Positions 23,024 to 31,194 of a stretch of DNA of 64,000 nucleotides are shown here, piece after piece. The position numbers and the translations under genes are program-made. The notes under the pieces were generated by a model. The model worked only from the letters and a program-made list of their open reading frames with translations, ran no database searches and had not been told where the DNA came from. Source of the stretch: VRUE01 sp036276735 (lineage in GTDB: Bacteria; Actinomycetota; Thermoleophilia; Solirubrobacterales; 70-9); contig DASUOH010000046.1 in the NCBI GenBank assembly GCA_036276735.1, positions 11,919 through 75,918 of the forward strand, read 5' to 3'. Position 1 is the stretch's first letter. Every line of letters starts with the position of its first letter.

Positions 23024-24787
23024 CTCGATGACAGCGAGAGTGTCGCCGCTTGAGACCGCTGCGCCCTCTGAAATGTTGAGCGCGGTCACTTTGCCCGAGC
23101 GGTGGGCGCCGATCTCGTTCTCCATCTTCATCGCCTCGATCACGCAAATGAGATCTCCCTCCGAAACCTCTGCCCCCTCCTCGACGGCGACCTTCAGGAC
23201 GGTGCCTTGGAGCGGCGAAGGAAGTGACTCGCTCGAGGCGCTGGCGCCGCCGCCGCCCTTGCGCTCGCGCTTCGGCGGCTTGCGGCCACCGCCGGCCGGC
23301 GCCCCGGTCGCGACCGGCCCACCGGCCTCGCCGAGCACCTTGACCTCGAAGAGCTTGCCGGAGACCTCGACCTTGTAGTCGCGAGCGACCAGCTCCGCTC
23401 CGTCGTCGCTCGGCGCCGGCGCTGCGTCGGTGGCGGGGGCGGTGGTCTTCAGCCACTCCTTGTCTTCCATCAGGTCGCGGCAGGTCTCGCCCCGCGCCCA
23501 CTGCTCGGTGGCGAGGATCGCCTTGTGGAAGGGGATCAGCGTCGTCAGCCCGCCGACCTCGTACTCGTCGAGCGCCCGCAGCATGCGACGCGTCGCGTGG
23601 TCGCGGTCGACGTCCCAGACGATCAGCTTGGCCACCATCGGGTCGTACATCGGCGTCACCTCGGAGCCCGCCTCGACGCCGGAGTCGACCCGCACGCCCG
23701 GGCCGGCCGGCTCGCGGTAGGTGGTGATCGCGCCCGGCGCCGGCGCGTAGTTCTTATGCGCCGCCTCGGCGTTGATGCGGCACTCGATCGCCCAGCCACG
23801 CAACTCGACGTCGTCCTGGGCGATCGTCAGAGGCTCGCCGGCGGCGACCAGGATCTGCTCGCGGACGATGTCGACGCCGGTGACCATCTCGGTCACGCAA
23901 TGCTCGACCTGCACGCGGGTGTTCATCTCGAGGAAGAAGTACTCGTCGCCGACCTGCATCCCCTCGATCGTCCCGGCGCCGCGGTAGCCGACCGCCTCGG
24001 CGGCGTCGGTGGCGATTTTTCCGATCCGCTCGCGCATCTCCTCGTCGACGTGCGGGCCCGGCGCCTCCTCGACCACCTTCTGGTGACGGCGCTGCAGCGA
24101 GCAGTCGCGCTCGCCGAGGTGAACAACGTTGCCGTGCGAATCGGCGAGAACCTGGACCTCGACGTGGCGCGGGTCCTCGAGATAGCGCTCGACGTAGACG
24201 CGGGGGTCGGAGAAGAACTTCTCTCCTTCGCGCGAGGCGCCCTCGTAGGCGTCCTGGAGGTCGTCGGCCGTCATCGCCACCCGGAAGCCCTTGCCGCCGC
24301 CGCCGCCCGCCGCCTTGCAGGCGACCGGATAGCCGGCTTCCTCGGCCTGGCGCCGGGCGCCGTCGACGTCCTCCGCCGGCTCGGTCGCGCCCGGGACGAT
24401 CGGCACACCGGCCTCGGCCATGATCTCGCGCGCCCGCGTCTTGGAGCCCATCGCTTCGATCGCCTCCGGCGGAGGGCCGACGAACACGACGCCCGCCTCG
24501 GCGCAGGCGCGGGCGAAGTCGGCGTTCTCGGCGAGGAAGCCGTAGCCGGGGTGGATTGCCTGCGCGCCCGCCTGCTGGGCAGTCTCGATGATCTTCGCGA
24601 TGTTGAGGTAACTCTCGGCGGGAACCGCCGGGCCGATCAGGAACGCCTCGTCGGCCTCGCGCACGTGCGGCGCCTCGCGGTCGATCTCCGAGTAGACGGC
24701 AACCGAGCCGATCCCCATCTCCTTCAGGGTGCGGGCGACCCGGATCGCGATCTCGCCGCGGTTGGCTATCAGCACCTTCTCGAACAT
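23021..24787 (-). CDS. Acetyl/propionyl-CoA carboxylase alpha subunit (biotin carboxylase + BCCP)
   Basis: 588 residues. Biotin carboxylase is N-terminal (FEKVLIANRGEIAIRVARTL, HPGYGFLAENADFA, ATP loop KAAGGGGGKGFR, FLEMNTRVQVEH). A linker follows, then a biotinyl domain with EAMKMEN (biotin on Lys ~554). It fixes bicarbonate on biotin for acyl-CoA carboxylation; a separate beta subunit is needed and is not in this window. ATG 24787 gives the standard MFEKVLIANRGEIA start; a longer frame upstream has no similarity. TAGAGT lies 10 nt upstream. It is divergent from the PHP gene. Confidence 0.94.
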   Translation of the reverse strand: MFEKVLIANRGEIAIRVARTLKEMGIGSVAVYSEIDREAPHVREADEAFLIGPAVPAESYLNIAKIIETAQQAGAQAIHPGYGFLAENADFARACAEAGVVFVGPPPEAIEAMGSKTRAREIMAEAGVPIVPGATEPAEDVDGARRQAEEAGYPVACKAAGGGGGKGFRVAMTADDLQDAYEGASREGEKFFSDPRVYVERYLEDPRHVEVQVLADSHGNVVHLGERDCSLQRRHQKVVEEAPGPHVDEEMRERIGKIATDAAEAVGYRGAGTIEGMQVGDEYFFLEMNTRVQVEHCVTEMVTGVDIVREQILVAAGEPLTIAQDDVELRGWAIECRINAEAAHKNYAPAPGAITTYREPAGPGVRVDSGVEAGSEVTPMYDPMVAKLIVWDVDRDHATRRMLRALDEYEVGGLTTLIPFHKAILATEQWARGETCRDLMEDKEWLKTTAPATDAAPAPSDDGAELVARDYKVEVSGKLFEVKVLGEAGGPVATGAPAGGGRKPPKRERKGGGGASASSESLPSPLQGTVLKVAVEEGAEVSEGDLICVIEAMKMENEIGAHRSGKVTALNISEGAAVSSGDTLAVIE

Positions 24788-24836
24788 CGGACGCGGCACT
24801 CTATTAACGCCGCGCACGGAATAGGGTGCCGACCTC

Positions 24837-25646
24837 GTGCTCGTCGAGCTGCAGAGCCATTCCACCGTCTCCGACGGTCAGCTGCCCCCCGCCGCGGTGG
24901 TCGCCGAAGCCTACGAGGCGGGTGTGACAACCCTCGCGCTGACCGACCACGACGCGATCGCCGGGGTCGAGGAGGCCGCCGACGCAGCCGAGCGGCTCGG
25001 CCTCGAGCTGGTGCCGGCAATCGAGATGTCGTGCGTGCACCAGTACGCGGAAGACCTGCACGTATGCGGCTACTGGGTCGACCTCGAGAAGATCGCGCCG
25101 GCCTGCGAGCGGGCCCAGGGGGAGCGCGTCTCGCGCGCCGAGGAGATCATCGAGAAGCTGCGCCGCGAGGGCTTCGAGCTGACCATCGACGACGCGATCC
25201 GCGAGGCCGGCGACGCCCTCTCGATCGGCCGACCGCACATCGCCCGCGCCGCCGGGGCGAGCGGCGACCTCGGGCCCTTCTTCGAGGAGTACCTGGTGCC
25301 GGGCGCGAAGGCGTTCGTGCCGCGGCGCTGGCCGACCGCCGAGCAGGCGGTCGAGGTGATCAAGGACGCCGGCGGGGTCGCCGTCGTCGCCCACCCCTAC
25401 TGGGATATCTCAGAGCCGGCAAAGGTCGAGGAGCTGATCCGCGCCCTCCCGGTGGACGGGATCGAGGCCTTCTATCCGACCCACAGCCGCGAGCAGACCG
25501 AGCACCTGCTGGCGCTCTGCGACGAGCTGAGCCTCATACCGACCGCCTCCTCCGACTACCACGGCCCGACCCACAAGACCTTCTCCCGCTTCGGCGCCTA
25601 CGAGACCTACGGCCTCGCCGACCCCCAGGTGCCGGCAAAGCCATAA
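24837..25646 (+). CDS. PHP domain phosphoesterase (3',5'-nucleoside bisphosphate phosphatase-like)
   Basis: 269 residues from a GTG start. Metal-binding PHP motifs are LQSHSTVSDG, LALTDHDAIAGVEEA, PAIEMSC, VVAHPYW, and the final ASSDYHGPTHK. The order and size match the RNase AM/YciV group, which hydrolyses pAp and trims RNA 5' ends; DNA-polymerase-linked PHP roles are less likely. pAp is a by-product of sulfate assimilation in organisms using PAPS, so proximity to cysC-sat-cysH-sir is suggestive. Confidence 0.84.
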   Translation: MLVELQSHSTVSDGQLPPAAVVAEAYEAGVTTLALTDHDAIAGVEEAADAAERLGLELVPAIEMSCVHQYAEDLHVCGYWVDLEKIAPACERAQGERVSRAEEIIEKLRREGFELTIDDAIREAGDALSIGRPHIARAAGASGDLGPFFEEYLVPGAKAFVPRRWPTAEQAVEVIKDAGGVAVVAHPYWDISEPAKVEELIRALPVDGIEAFYPTHSREQTEHLLALCDELSLIPTASSDYHGPTHKTFSRFGAYETYGLADPQVPAKP

Positions 25647-25683
25647 ACCGGCGCGCTGCGCTGCGCTGCTCCGGGTCGTCCCA

Positions 25684-25789
25684 TGCATGCGCCTTTCCGG
25701 CGGGTGGCGCCGTAGGGGGAACCGCCCCGAGGAAGCTTTAGCTACCGGAGGGGCGGTGGGTCCCCTGCGGCGACAGGACCCGCCGGCCT
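25684..25789. terminator. Long imperfect inverted repeat between convergent genes
   Basis: Arms such as GTAGGGGGAACCGCCCC and GGGGCGGTGGGTCCCCTGC pair imperfectly around GAGGAAGCTTTAGCTACC. It fills the gap between the PHP and cysC stop codons and is likely a bidirectional terminator. It may be a further diverged member of the palindromic elements seen elsewhere. Confidence 0.55.
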
Positions 25790-25800
25790 AAACCTCAGTC

Positions 25801-26352
25801 CTACGCCGTGACCGCAGCCGCCGGCAGCAGGTCGCGCTGCTCGAGGTAGGCGATAAGCTTCTGCGCCGACTCCTCGGCGGTTTCGCTTTCGGTGTCGCAG
25901 ACGACCTCGGGGTTCTCCGGAGCCTCGTAGGGATCCGAGACGCCGGTGAATTCCTTGATCTCACCGGAGAACGCTTTCGCGTAGAGGCCCTTGACGTCGC
26001 GCTCGGCGCAGGTGTCGACCGACGCCTTGACGTAGACCTCGATGAAGCGGTCGCCCATCAGCTCGCGCGCCTCGTCGCGGATCTCCTTGTAAGGGGAGAT
26101 CGCCGCGGTGATCACCGGCACGCCGTTGCGGCTGAGCAGGTCGGCGACGAAGGCGATGCGGCGGATGTTGGTGTCGCGGTCCTCCTTGGAGAAGCCGAGC
26201 CCCTTGGAGAGGTTTTCGCGCACGATGTCCCCGTCGAGGATCTCCAGCTTCGAGCCGCGCTCGCGCAGCTCCTTCTCGAGGACCCCCGAGATCGTCGTCT
26301 TACCGGCGCCGGAGAGCCCGGTGAACCAGAGGGTGAATCCCTTGTCGGCCAT
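25801..26352 (-). CDS. cysC: Adenylyl-sulfate kinase
   Basis: 183 residues. Walker A GLSGAGKTT near residue 14, then LDGDIVRENLSKGLGFSKED, IAFVADLLSRNGVPVI, and FIEVYVKASVDTCAERDVKG are hallmark APS kinase segments. It phosphorylates APS to PAPS. It is the last gene of the sir-cysH-sat-cysC cluster, 7 bp after sat. Having both CysC and an APS-type CysH suggests PAPS is also wanted for sulfation. Confidence 0.95.
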   Translation of the reverse strand: MADKGFTLWFTGLSGAGKTTISGVLEKELRERGSKLEILDGDIVRENLSKGLGFSKEDRDTNIRRIAFVADLLSRNGVPVITAAISPYKEIRDEARELMGDRFIEVYVKASVDTCAERDVKGLYAKAFSGEIKEFTGVSDPYEAPENPEVVCDTESETAEESAQKLIAYLEQRDLLPAAAVTA

Positions 26353-26359
26353 CGTTACG

Positions 26360-27436
26360 TCAGTCCTCCTTGTAAGCGTCGATCAGTATGTCCGCCACCT
26401 CGTTGCGCGAGAACTCCTGCGGCGGCCTTTCGCCGTTGCCGAGCATCTCGCGCACCTTGGTGCCGCTCAGGAACACGTGAGCGTCGTTGCCGTGCGGGCA
26501 GGTCTTGCCCGACGCCATGCCCTCGCACTCGTTGCACCAGAAGCTGTGCTCGAAGAAGAGCGGCTCGATGCCGAGCTCCTTCGTGTCCAGCTCGTCGAAG
26601 ATGTGCTGCGCGTCGTAGGTGCCGTAGTAGTCGCCGACGCCGGCGTGGTCGCGGCCGACGATGAAGTGCGTCGCGCCGTAGTTGCGGCGCGCGATCGCGT
26701 GCAGGATCGCCTCGCGCGGACCGGCGTAGTGCATCTTCGACGGGAAGACGCTGAGGATGACCCGGTCCTGGGGGTAGTACTTCTCCATCAGCACCTCGTA
26801 GCAGCGCATCCGCACGTCGGCGGGAATGTCACCGGCCTTGGTCTTGCCGATCAGCGGGTGGATGAAGAGCCCGTCGGTTATCTCCAGCGCCGCCTTGGTC
26901 AGGTACTCGTGGGCGCGGTGGATCGGGTTGCGGGTCTGGAAGGCGACGACGCGCTTCCAGCCACGCTCGGCGAAGGCCTTGCGCGATTCCTCGGCGTTCA
27001 TGTAGCGGCGCATGAAGGCCTCTTCGTGGTCGGGCAGGGCGTCGACCTCGATCGGGCCGGCGATGCAGCGCGCCCCCTCCTCGTAGATCGCCGCGACGCC
27101 CGGGTGTGCCTCGTCGGTCGTGCGGTAGACCTGCTCGGCCTCGCGCTTGACGTCGCGGTCGAAGATCTCCTCGACCGTGATGCGGCCGAGCGGCTTGCCT
27201 TCGTCGCTGGAGAGCGCGACGACGTCGCCGACCGCGCAGTCGAGGTCGGTCGCGAGGGTGATCGGGATCGGCCAGTAGTCGCCGTCGGCGGTCCGCATCT
27301 CGGAGCAGACGCGCTCCCAGTCGGCGGCGCCCTGGAAGCCGGTCAGCGGCGCGAAGCCGCCGTTGCCGATCATCTCGAAGTCGGCGGTGTGGCGCTCGGA
27401 AAGGGTCAGGGACAGCTCAGCCATGGTCTCGGTCAT
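26360..27436 (-). CDS. sat: Sulfate adenylyltransferase (ATP sulfurylase, Sat type)
   Basis: 358 residues of the single-chain Sat family, not CysDN. Key motifs are FQTRNPIHRAHEYL, PLIGKTKAGDIP, GPREAILHAIARRNYGATHF, IVGRDHAGVGDYYG, and FLSGTKVREML. A CNECEGMASGKTCPHG segment gives a likely zinc site as in archaeal and bacterial Sat. It makes APS from sulfate and ATP. An in-frame ATG four codons in (MAELSL) is an alternative start. Confidence 0.95.
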   Translation of the reverse strand: MTETMAELSLTLSERHTADFEMIGNGGFAPLTGFQGAADWERVCSEMRTADGDYWPIPITLATDLDCAVGDVVALSSDEGKPLGRITVEEIFDRDVKREAEQVYRTTDEAHPGVAAIYEEGARCIAGPIEVDALPDHEEAFMRRYMNAEESRKAFAERGWKRVVAFQTRNPIHRAHEYLTKAALEITDGLFIHPLIGKTKAGDIPADVRMRCYEVLMEKYYPQDRVILSVFPSKMHYAGPREAILHAIARRNYGATHFIVGRDHAGVGDYYGTYDAQHIFDELDTKELGIEPLFFEHSFWCNECEGMASGKTCPHGNDAHVFLSGTKVREMLGNGERPPQEFSRNEVADILIDAYKED

Positions 27437-27522
27437 GAAGTCGTTTCACCAATCGTTCGGGGGACGGACGTGTGGGTCGAAGGGACTGGGTAGTTCGCTG
27501 GAAGCGGGCCGGAGCGGCGCAG

Positions 27523-28218
27523 CTAGTTGAGCCCGCACTCCGTCTTGGCGAGGCCGACCCAGCGGCCGTCGCGCGCCGAGCCGCCCGCCGCGACCGGCTT
27601 GGTGCAGTGGGTGCAGCCGATCGACGGGTAGCCGTGGTCGTGGAGCGGGTTGTACGGGAGGTGGTGCTCACGGATGTAGTTCCAGACGTCGCGCTCGGTC
27701 CAGTCCGCGATCGGGTTCAGCTTCCAGAGGTCGAACCGCTTGTCCCAGGCGAACTTCGGGGTTTTGGCGCGACTGGCTGAGTCCTCGCGGCGGACGCCGG
27801 CGAGCCAGCAGTCTACGGAAGAAAGCGCCCTGCGCATCGGCTCGACCTTGCGCAGGCCGCAGCAGGCGTCGGGGTCGCGCTTCCAGAGCTCGTCACCGTG
27901 CTGCTCGGCCTGCTCGGCCAGCGTCAGGTTGTGGAAGCGGTCGAATTCGACGCCAAGCGCCTCGGCGAGCTTGTCGCGCGTCTCATACGTCTCCGGGAAG
28001 AGGACGTCGGTGTCGAGGTAGAAGAAGCGGGCCTCGGAGTTGATCTGCGAGGCGAGGTGCGCGGTCACCGAGCTCGTTTTCTGAAACGAGCAGGCGATGT
28101 AGTGGCGCTCGCCGAAGGTCTCGAACATCCACTCGATCGCCTCGCTGGCGGTCTTCGGCTCGAGCTCGGCAGCGACCGCCTCGGCGTCGATCTCTGTGGG
28201 GGTGGCGACTGGATTCAT
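27523..28218 (-). CDS. cysH: Phosphoadenylyl/adenylyl-sulfate reductase, Fe-S type
   Basis: 231 residues. PP-loop-type segment CSFQKTSSVTAHL, then LDTDVLFPETYETRD. The cysteine pairs DACCGLRKVEP and IGCTHCT indicate a 4Fe-4S cluster, typical of enzymes that reduce APS directly. The catalytic Cys is in the C-terminal KTECGLN, which ends GLN rather than the usual GLH. It yields sulfite for the downstream reductase. It sits 18 bp after sir and 86 bp before sat. Confidence 0.93.
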   Translation of the reverse strand: MNPVATPTEIDAEAVAAELEPKTASEAIEWMFETFGERHYIACSFQKTSSVTAHLASQINSEARFFYLDTDVLFPETYETRDKLAEALGVEFDRFHNLTLAEQAEQHGDELWKRDPDACCGLRKVEPMRRALSSVDCWLAGVRREDSASRAKTPKFAWDKRFDLWKLNPIADWTERDVWNYIREHHLPYNPLHDHGYPSIGCTHCTKPVAAGGSARDGRWVGLAKTECGLN

Positions 28219-28236
28219 GGCATGGCCTCGGGCGCG

Positions 28237-30078
28237 CTAGATCGCGCACTCCCCCTCGCCGCGCTCGACCTTGTAGGGGCTGGAGCGCTGCCAGTCGATG
28301 AACTGCTGCATCGTCTCGAGGCTGAACTCGGCCGGCATCGTCAGGTCCTTGATCGCGGCTTCGAAGGTCTCGGCGCCGGTCCGCTCGGCGAAGGCGTTGA
28401 ACTCCTCGCCGTCGGCGCGCTCGGCCTCATACAGCCGAATCCAGCGCTCGACCGCCTCGGGGACGCGCTTGGCGGGCAGCCGCGATTTCAGCCGCGTGCC
28501 GAAGATCACCTCGCCGCCCTCGTAGTTGCCGCCGATGTGCGGAATGTAGGCGGGCATCTGCCGCCCCCCCACTTTCAGCGAGGCGCCGTAGAAGCCGATG
28601 TTGGCGATGTGGTGCTGGCTGCAGCCGTTCGGGCAGCCGCTCATCTTGATGTGGATGCGCTTGGTCAGCTCGTCGGAGATCTCCATCGCCTCGACCCGCT
28701 CCTTGATCGCGCGGTTGAGGCCCATCGAGCTGGTGATGCCGAGTTTGCAGCTATCCGTACCGGGGCAGCTGACGACATCGGTGATCTCACGGGCCCCGGC
28801 CTCGGCGAGGCCGAGGCTCTCGAGCCGCTGCCAGACGTCGAACAGCGCCTCGTCGCGGACCCAGCGCAGGACGAGGTTCTGCTGCACGGTGCTGCGCGCG
28901 TAGCCGCCGGTGAACTCGCGCATGATCGCGGCCAGGCCGCGGAACTGCTCCGGGGTCAGATCGCCGCGGTCGATCTTGACCTCGACCGCCGAGAAACCCT
29001 CCTGGCGCTGCTCCTGGACGTTGCCCTTGAGGAAGCGCTCGAACTCGGAGCGCTCGCCGTTGGGGGACGCCGGGGCGACGGGCGGCTCGGGAGCGCGCTC
29101 CTCCTCCTCGTCGTCGAAGCGCAGCCGCTCGACCAGCTCGGCGTCGAACCCCCGCTCGGCGACCCAGTCGCCCTGCAGCTCCTCCTCGACCTGCTCGCGG
29201 AAGGCGTCGATGCCAATCTTGTCGATCAGCACCTTGATCCGGGCGCGGGCGCGGTTGACCCGCAGCCAGTCCTGGCGGTCGAAGATCCGCAGGGCCGCCT
29301 CGGCGACCTTGAGGTAGTCGCCGTTGTCGGCCTCGACGAACTCGTAGAGGGTGGGCGCGACGCGAGCCATGATCGACGTGCCGCCGCCGACCCGGACCTC
29401 GAAGCCCTTGACCCCGTCGCGTTCGCGGCTGAGGAAGGCGATGTCGTGGATGCCGGTGATAGCGCGATCCTCGTCGGAGCCGGTGAAGGCGGTCTTGATC
29501 TTGCGCGGCATCAGCTGCGTCGTCGGGTGGCGGACGAAGTAGCGGACGTAGGCGCCGGCGTAGGGGGTCGGGTCGAATACCTCGTCGGGGGCGACGCCGG
29601 CCCAGGGGTCGCCGGTGACGTTGCGCACGGTGTTACCGCAGCCCTCGCGGGAGGAGAGGCCGACCTCGGAGATTTCGCGCAGCAGCGACTCCATGTCGCG
29701 CAGCGGCACGTGGTGGATCTGGATGTTCTGGCGGGTCGTGATGTGGCCCTTGTTCAGCGGGGCCCATTTCTCGACCACGGTCGCGAAGGTCTCCATCTGC
29801 TCGGGCGTGACGCCGCCGAAGGGGAGCTTGACGCGGACCATCTGGACGTCTGGCTGACGCTGCCCGTAGACGCCCTGTTTCAGGCGGAAGCCGATGAACT
29901 GGTCTTCGGCCAGCTGCCCCTCCAGGAACTGCTCGGCTTCGTTGTCGAAGTCGTCGAACTCGCGCTCGATGATCGGGATGACGTGGCCGGGGACGTTTTC
30001 GTAGGTCTCCGGGTTCTCGAGCGTGCCGGTGCGCCCCTTGCCCTGCTGCTGCTTGTCTTGATCGACCACTAGCTCCAT
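28237..30078 (-). CDS. sir: Sulfite (nitrite/sulfite) reductase, siroheme Fe-S
   Basis: 613 residues with two ferredoxin-like half repeats and the siroheme/4Fe-4S binding cysteines in SCPGTDSCKLGIT (C-x5-C) and SGCPNGCSQHH (C-x3-C). It converts sulfite to sulfide, probably with ferredoxin as donor. An acidic insert (DDEEEERAPEPPVAP, residues ~323-340) lies between the halves. First gene of the assimilatory cluster; the 47 bp upstream are AT-rich (GCTATTTTCCCTAG) with no clear ribosome binding site. Confidence 0.93.
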   Translation of the reverse strand: MELVVDQDKQQQGKGRTGTLENPETYENVPGHVIPIIEREFDDFDNEAEQFLEGQLAEDQFIGFRLKQGVYGQRQPDVQMVRVKLPFGGVTPEQMETFATVVEKWAPLNKGHITTRQNIQIHHVPLRDMESLLREISEVGLSSREGCGNTVRNVTGDPWAGVAPDEVFDPTPYAGAYVRYFVRHPTTQLMPRKIKTAFTGSDEDRAITGIHDIAFLSRERDGVKGFEVRVGGGTSIMARVAPTLYEFVEADNGDYLKVAEAALRIFDRQDWLRVNRARARIKVLIDKIGIDAFREQVEEELQGDWVAERGFDAELVERLRFDDEEEERAPEPPVAPASPNGERSEFERFLKGNVQEQRQEGFSAVEVKIDRGDLTPEQFRGLAAIMREFTGGYARSTVQQNLVLRWVRDEALFDVWQRLESLGLAEAGAREITDVVSCPGTDSCKLGITSSMGLNRAIKERVEAMEISDELTKRIHIKMSGCPNGCSQHHIANIGFYGASLKVGGRQMPAYIPHIGGNYEGGEVIFGTRLKSRLPAKRVPEAVERWIRLYEAERADGEEFNAFAERTGAETFEAAIKDLTMPAEFSLETMQQFIDWQRSSPYKVERGEGECAI

Positions 30079-30125
30079 CGAGCTAGGGAAAATAGCAAAA
30101 CCTGACAGGGATTTGGGTATTTAAT

Positions 30126-30332
30126 TCAGAGCTGGGTGGCGATCAGGCCGATCAAGGCAACGATCACGCCGCCGCCGAGCTGCAGCAGCGTGCGGTTGAG
30201 AGCTTTCAACTCTGCATCGACCCGATCGAAGCCATTTTCCACTCGACGCTCGAGCGAGTCGAAACGCTGATCGGTGTGCGCCGCAAAGTCGTCCAGCCGC
30301 GCGTCGGTCCAGCTCTCTCTCATCAGGTGCAT
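30126..30332 (-). CDS. Small coiled-coil membrane protein
   Basis: 68 residues. A heptad-rich helix (DQRFDSLERRVENGFDRVDA) is followed by a single transmembrane segment at the C-terminus (GGGVIVALIGLIATQL), a layout shared with XhlA-like and many phage or envelope proteins. TACGGT is 6 nt before the ATG, supporting a real leaderless gene. The function is unknown. Confidence 0.62.
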   Translation of the reverse strand: MHLMRESWTDARLDDFAAHTDQRFDSLERRVENGFDRVDAELKALNRTLLQLGGGVIVALIGLIATQL

Positions 30333-30338
30333 GATCGC

Positions 30339-30344
30339 ACCGTA
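30339..30344 (-). promoter_or_regulatory. Predicted -10 element (leaderless)
   Basis: TACGGT followed by 6 nt and the ATG of the small membrane protein. Confidence 0.45.
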
Positions 30345-30406
30345 AACACTTCAGCGGAACGCGTGGCGCGCACTTTCAAACTTTTCTGCGACGACGGAGT
30401 GCCGAA

Positions 30407-30793
30407 TCAGTCGCGCGACGGCTTTTTCCGCGCCTCGAGGATCGCCGCCGCTTCGCCCGACTCTGCGGCGTAGCCGCCCTCGGGCTCGAGCGGCAGGCCC
30501 TCCTGGTCCCAGCCGACGATCCCACCGGTCAGCTTGGCGGCGTCATAGCCGGCCGCTGCCAGCGCTTCGGTGGCCATCGAAGAGCGGGTGCCACCGCGGC
30601 AATAAAGGACGACGGGACGGTCCTGGGCGATCTCGCCCGTGCGCTCGACGAGCTCGTCGAGCGGCACGTGCTTGGCGCCGGGGATGCGGCCGGCCTCCCA
30701 CTCGTGGTCTGCGCGCACGTCCACGAGCTGGGCCCCGTCCTCGATCAGCTTCTGTGCCTCCTCTCGGGAGACCTCGCGCGTCTCATCGGTCAT
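30407..30793 (-). CDS. Rhodanese-like domain protein
   Basis: 128 residues. Single rhodanese domain with LVDVRADHEWEAGRIPGAKH, the active-site loop LYCRGGTRSS (catalytic Cys near residue 64) and LTGGIVGWDQEG. It likely transfers sulfane sulfur. It lies just outside the sulfate assimilation cluster on the same strand, but with its own TAGGCT hexamer 6 nt before the ATG, so it is transcribed separately. Confidence 0.88.
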   Translation of the reverse strand: MTDETREVSREEAQKLIEDGAQLVDVRADHEWEAGRIPGAKHVPLDELVERTGEIAQDRPVVLYCRGGTRSSMATEALAAAGYDAAKLTGGIVGWDQEGLPLEPEGGYAAESGEAAAILEARKKPSRD

Positions 30794-30799
30794 GAGCGA

Positions 30800-30805
30800 A
30801 GCCTA
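30800..30805 (-). promoter_or_regulatory. Predicted -10 element of the rhodanese gene (leaderless)
   Basis: TAGGCT on the minus strand, then 6 nt, then ATG. Confidence 0.45.
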
Positions 30806-30844
30806 TCCAGACCGCAGTGCAGCGTCAGCACCGGCCACGGTGCT

Positions 30845-30960
30845 GCGATCGATCGATCCCAATTGCCCCTCGCACGCGTACGCGCGCGCATATGCGATCG
30901 ATCGATCACATTTCGCAGGATCTCGGTCAAATCCACCGAAATGTGATCGATCGATCCCAT
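30845..30960. promoter_or_regulatory. Operator array upstream of hipBA-like genes
   Basis: Three copies of a GATCGATCGATC core. Two of them, 30892-30915 and 30937-30960, form a 24-bp inverted pair differing at one base (AAATGTGATCGATCGATC plus CCA or GCA). The third at 30845-30861 shares GCGATCGATCGATCCCA. They lie directly upstream of the XRE gene and fit autoregulation by a HipB-type repressor. Confidence 0.65.
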
Positions 30961-30966
30961 TGGCCT

Positions 30967-30972
30967 TACTCT
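30967..30972 (+). promoter_or_regulatory. Predicted -10 element of the hipB-like gene (leaderless)
   Basis: TACTCT, 6 nt, ATG; located 7 bp after the last GATCGATCGATC operator, so the bound repressor would block polymerase. Confidence 0.5.
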
Positions 30973-30978
30973 GTGCCC

Positions 30979-31194
30979 ATGCAAGTGACCACTGAGCCTG
31001 GCCAGCTAGGAGCGGCGATTCGCGAGCGGCGTCGCCGGCTGGGCATCACCCAGGACGACCTCGCCGCGTCGATGGGCGTCAACCGCAGGGTCATCGGCCA
31101 GCTGGAGAAAGGCAAGGAGACCGTGCAGATCGGCATCGTCCTGCGGGCAGCGCGCGCGGTCGGGCTGGACGTCGGGGTCCAACCGCGTGGCTGA
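30979..31194 (+). CDS. hipB: XRE-family antitoxin (HipB-like)
   Basis: 71 residues that are mostly one helix-turn-helix: IRERRRRLGITQDDLAASMG, then VNRRVIGQLEKGKETVQIG. Its position 5' of and overlapping (8 bp) a HipA-like kinase identifies it as the cognate antitoxin and repressor. ATG 30979 is chosen because TACTCT is 6 nt upstream and the operators end there; a longer frame would run through the operator array. Confidence 0.85.
   Translation: MQVTTEPGQLGAAIRERRRRLGITQDDLAASMGVNRRVIGQLEKGKETVQIGIVLRAARAVGLDVGVQPRG

Noticed and set aside
27898..30072. 724-residue plus-strand open frame
   Set aside because: Antisense to sir and cysH, which carry clear cofactor-binding cysteines; composition is shadow-like.
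30845..30960. CRISPR array from the GATCGATCGATC repeats
   Set aside because: The repeats are only 12 bp at the core, three copies, irregularly spaced and inverted, with no cas genes. An operator is the better reading.
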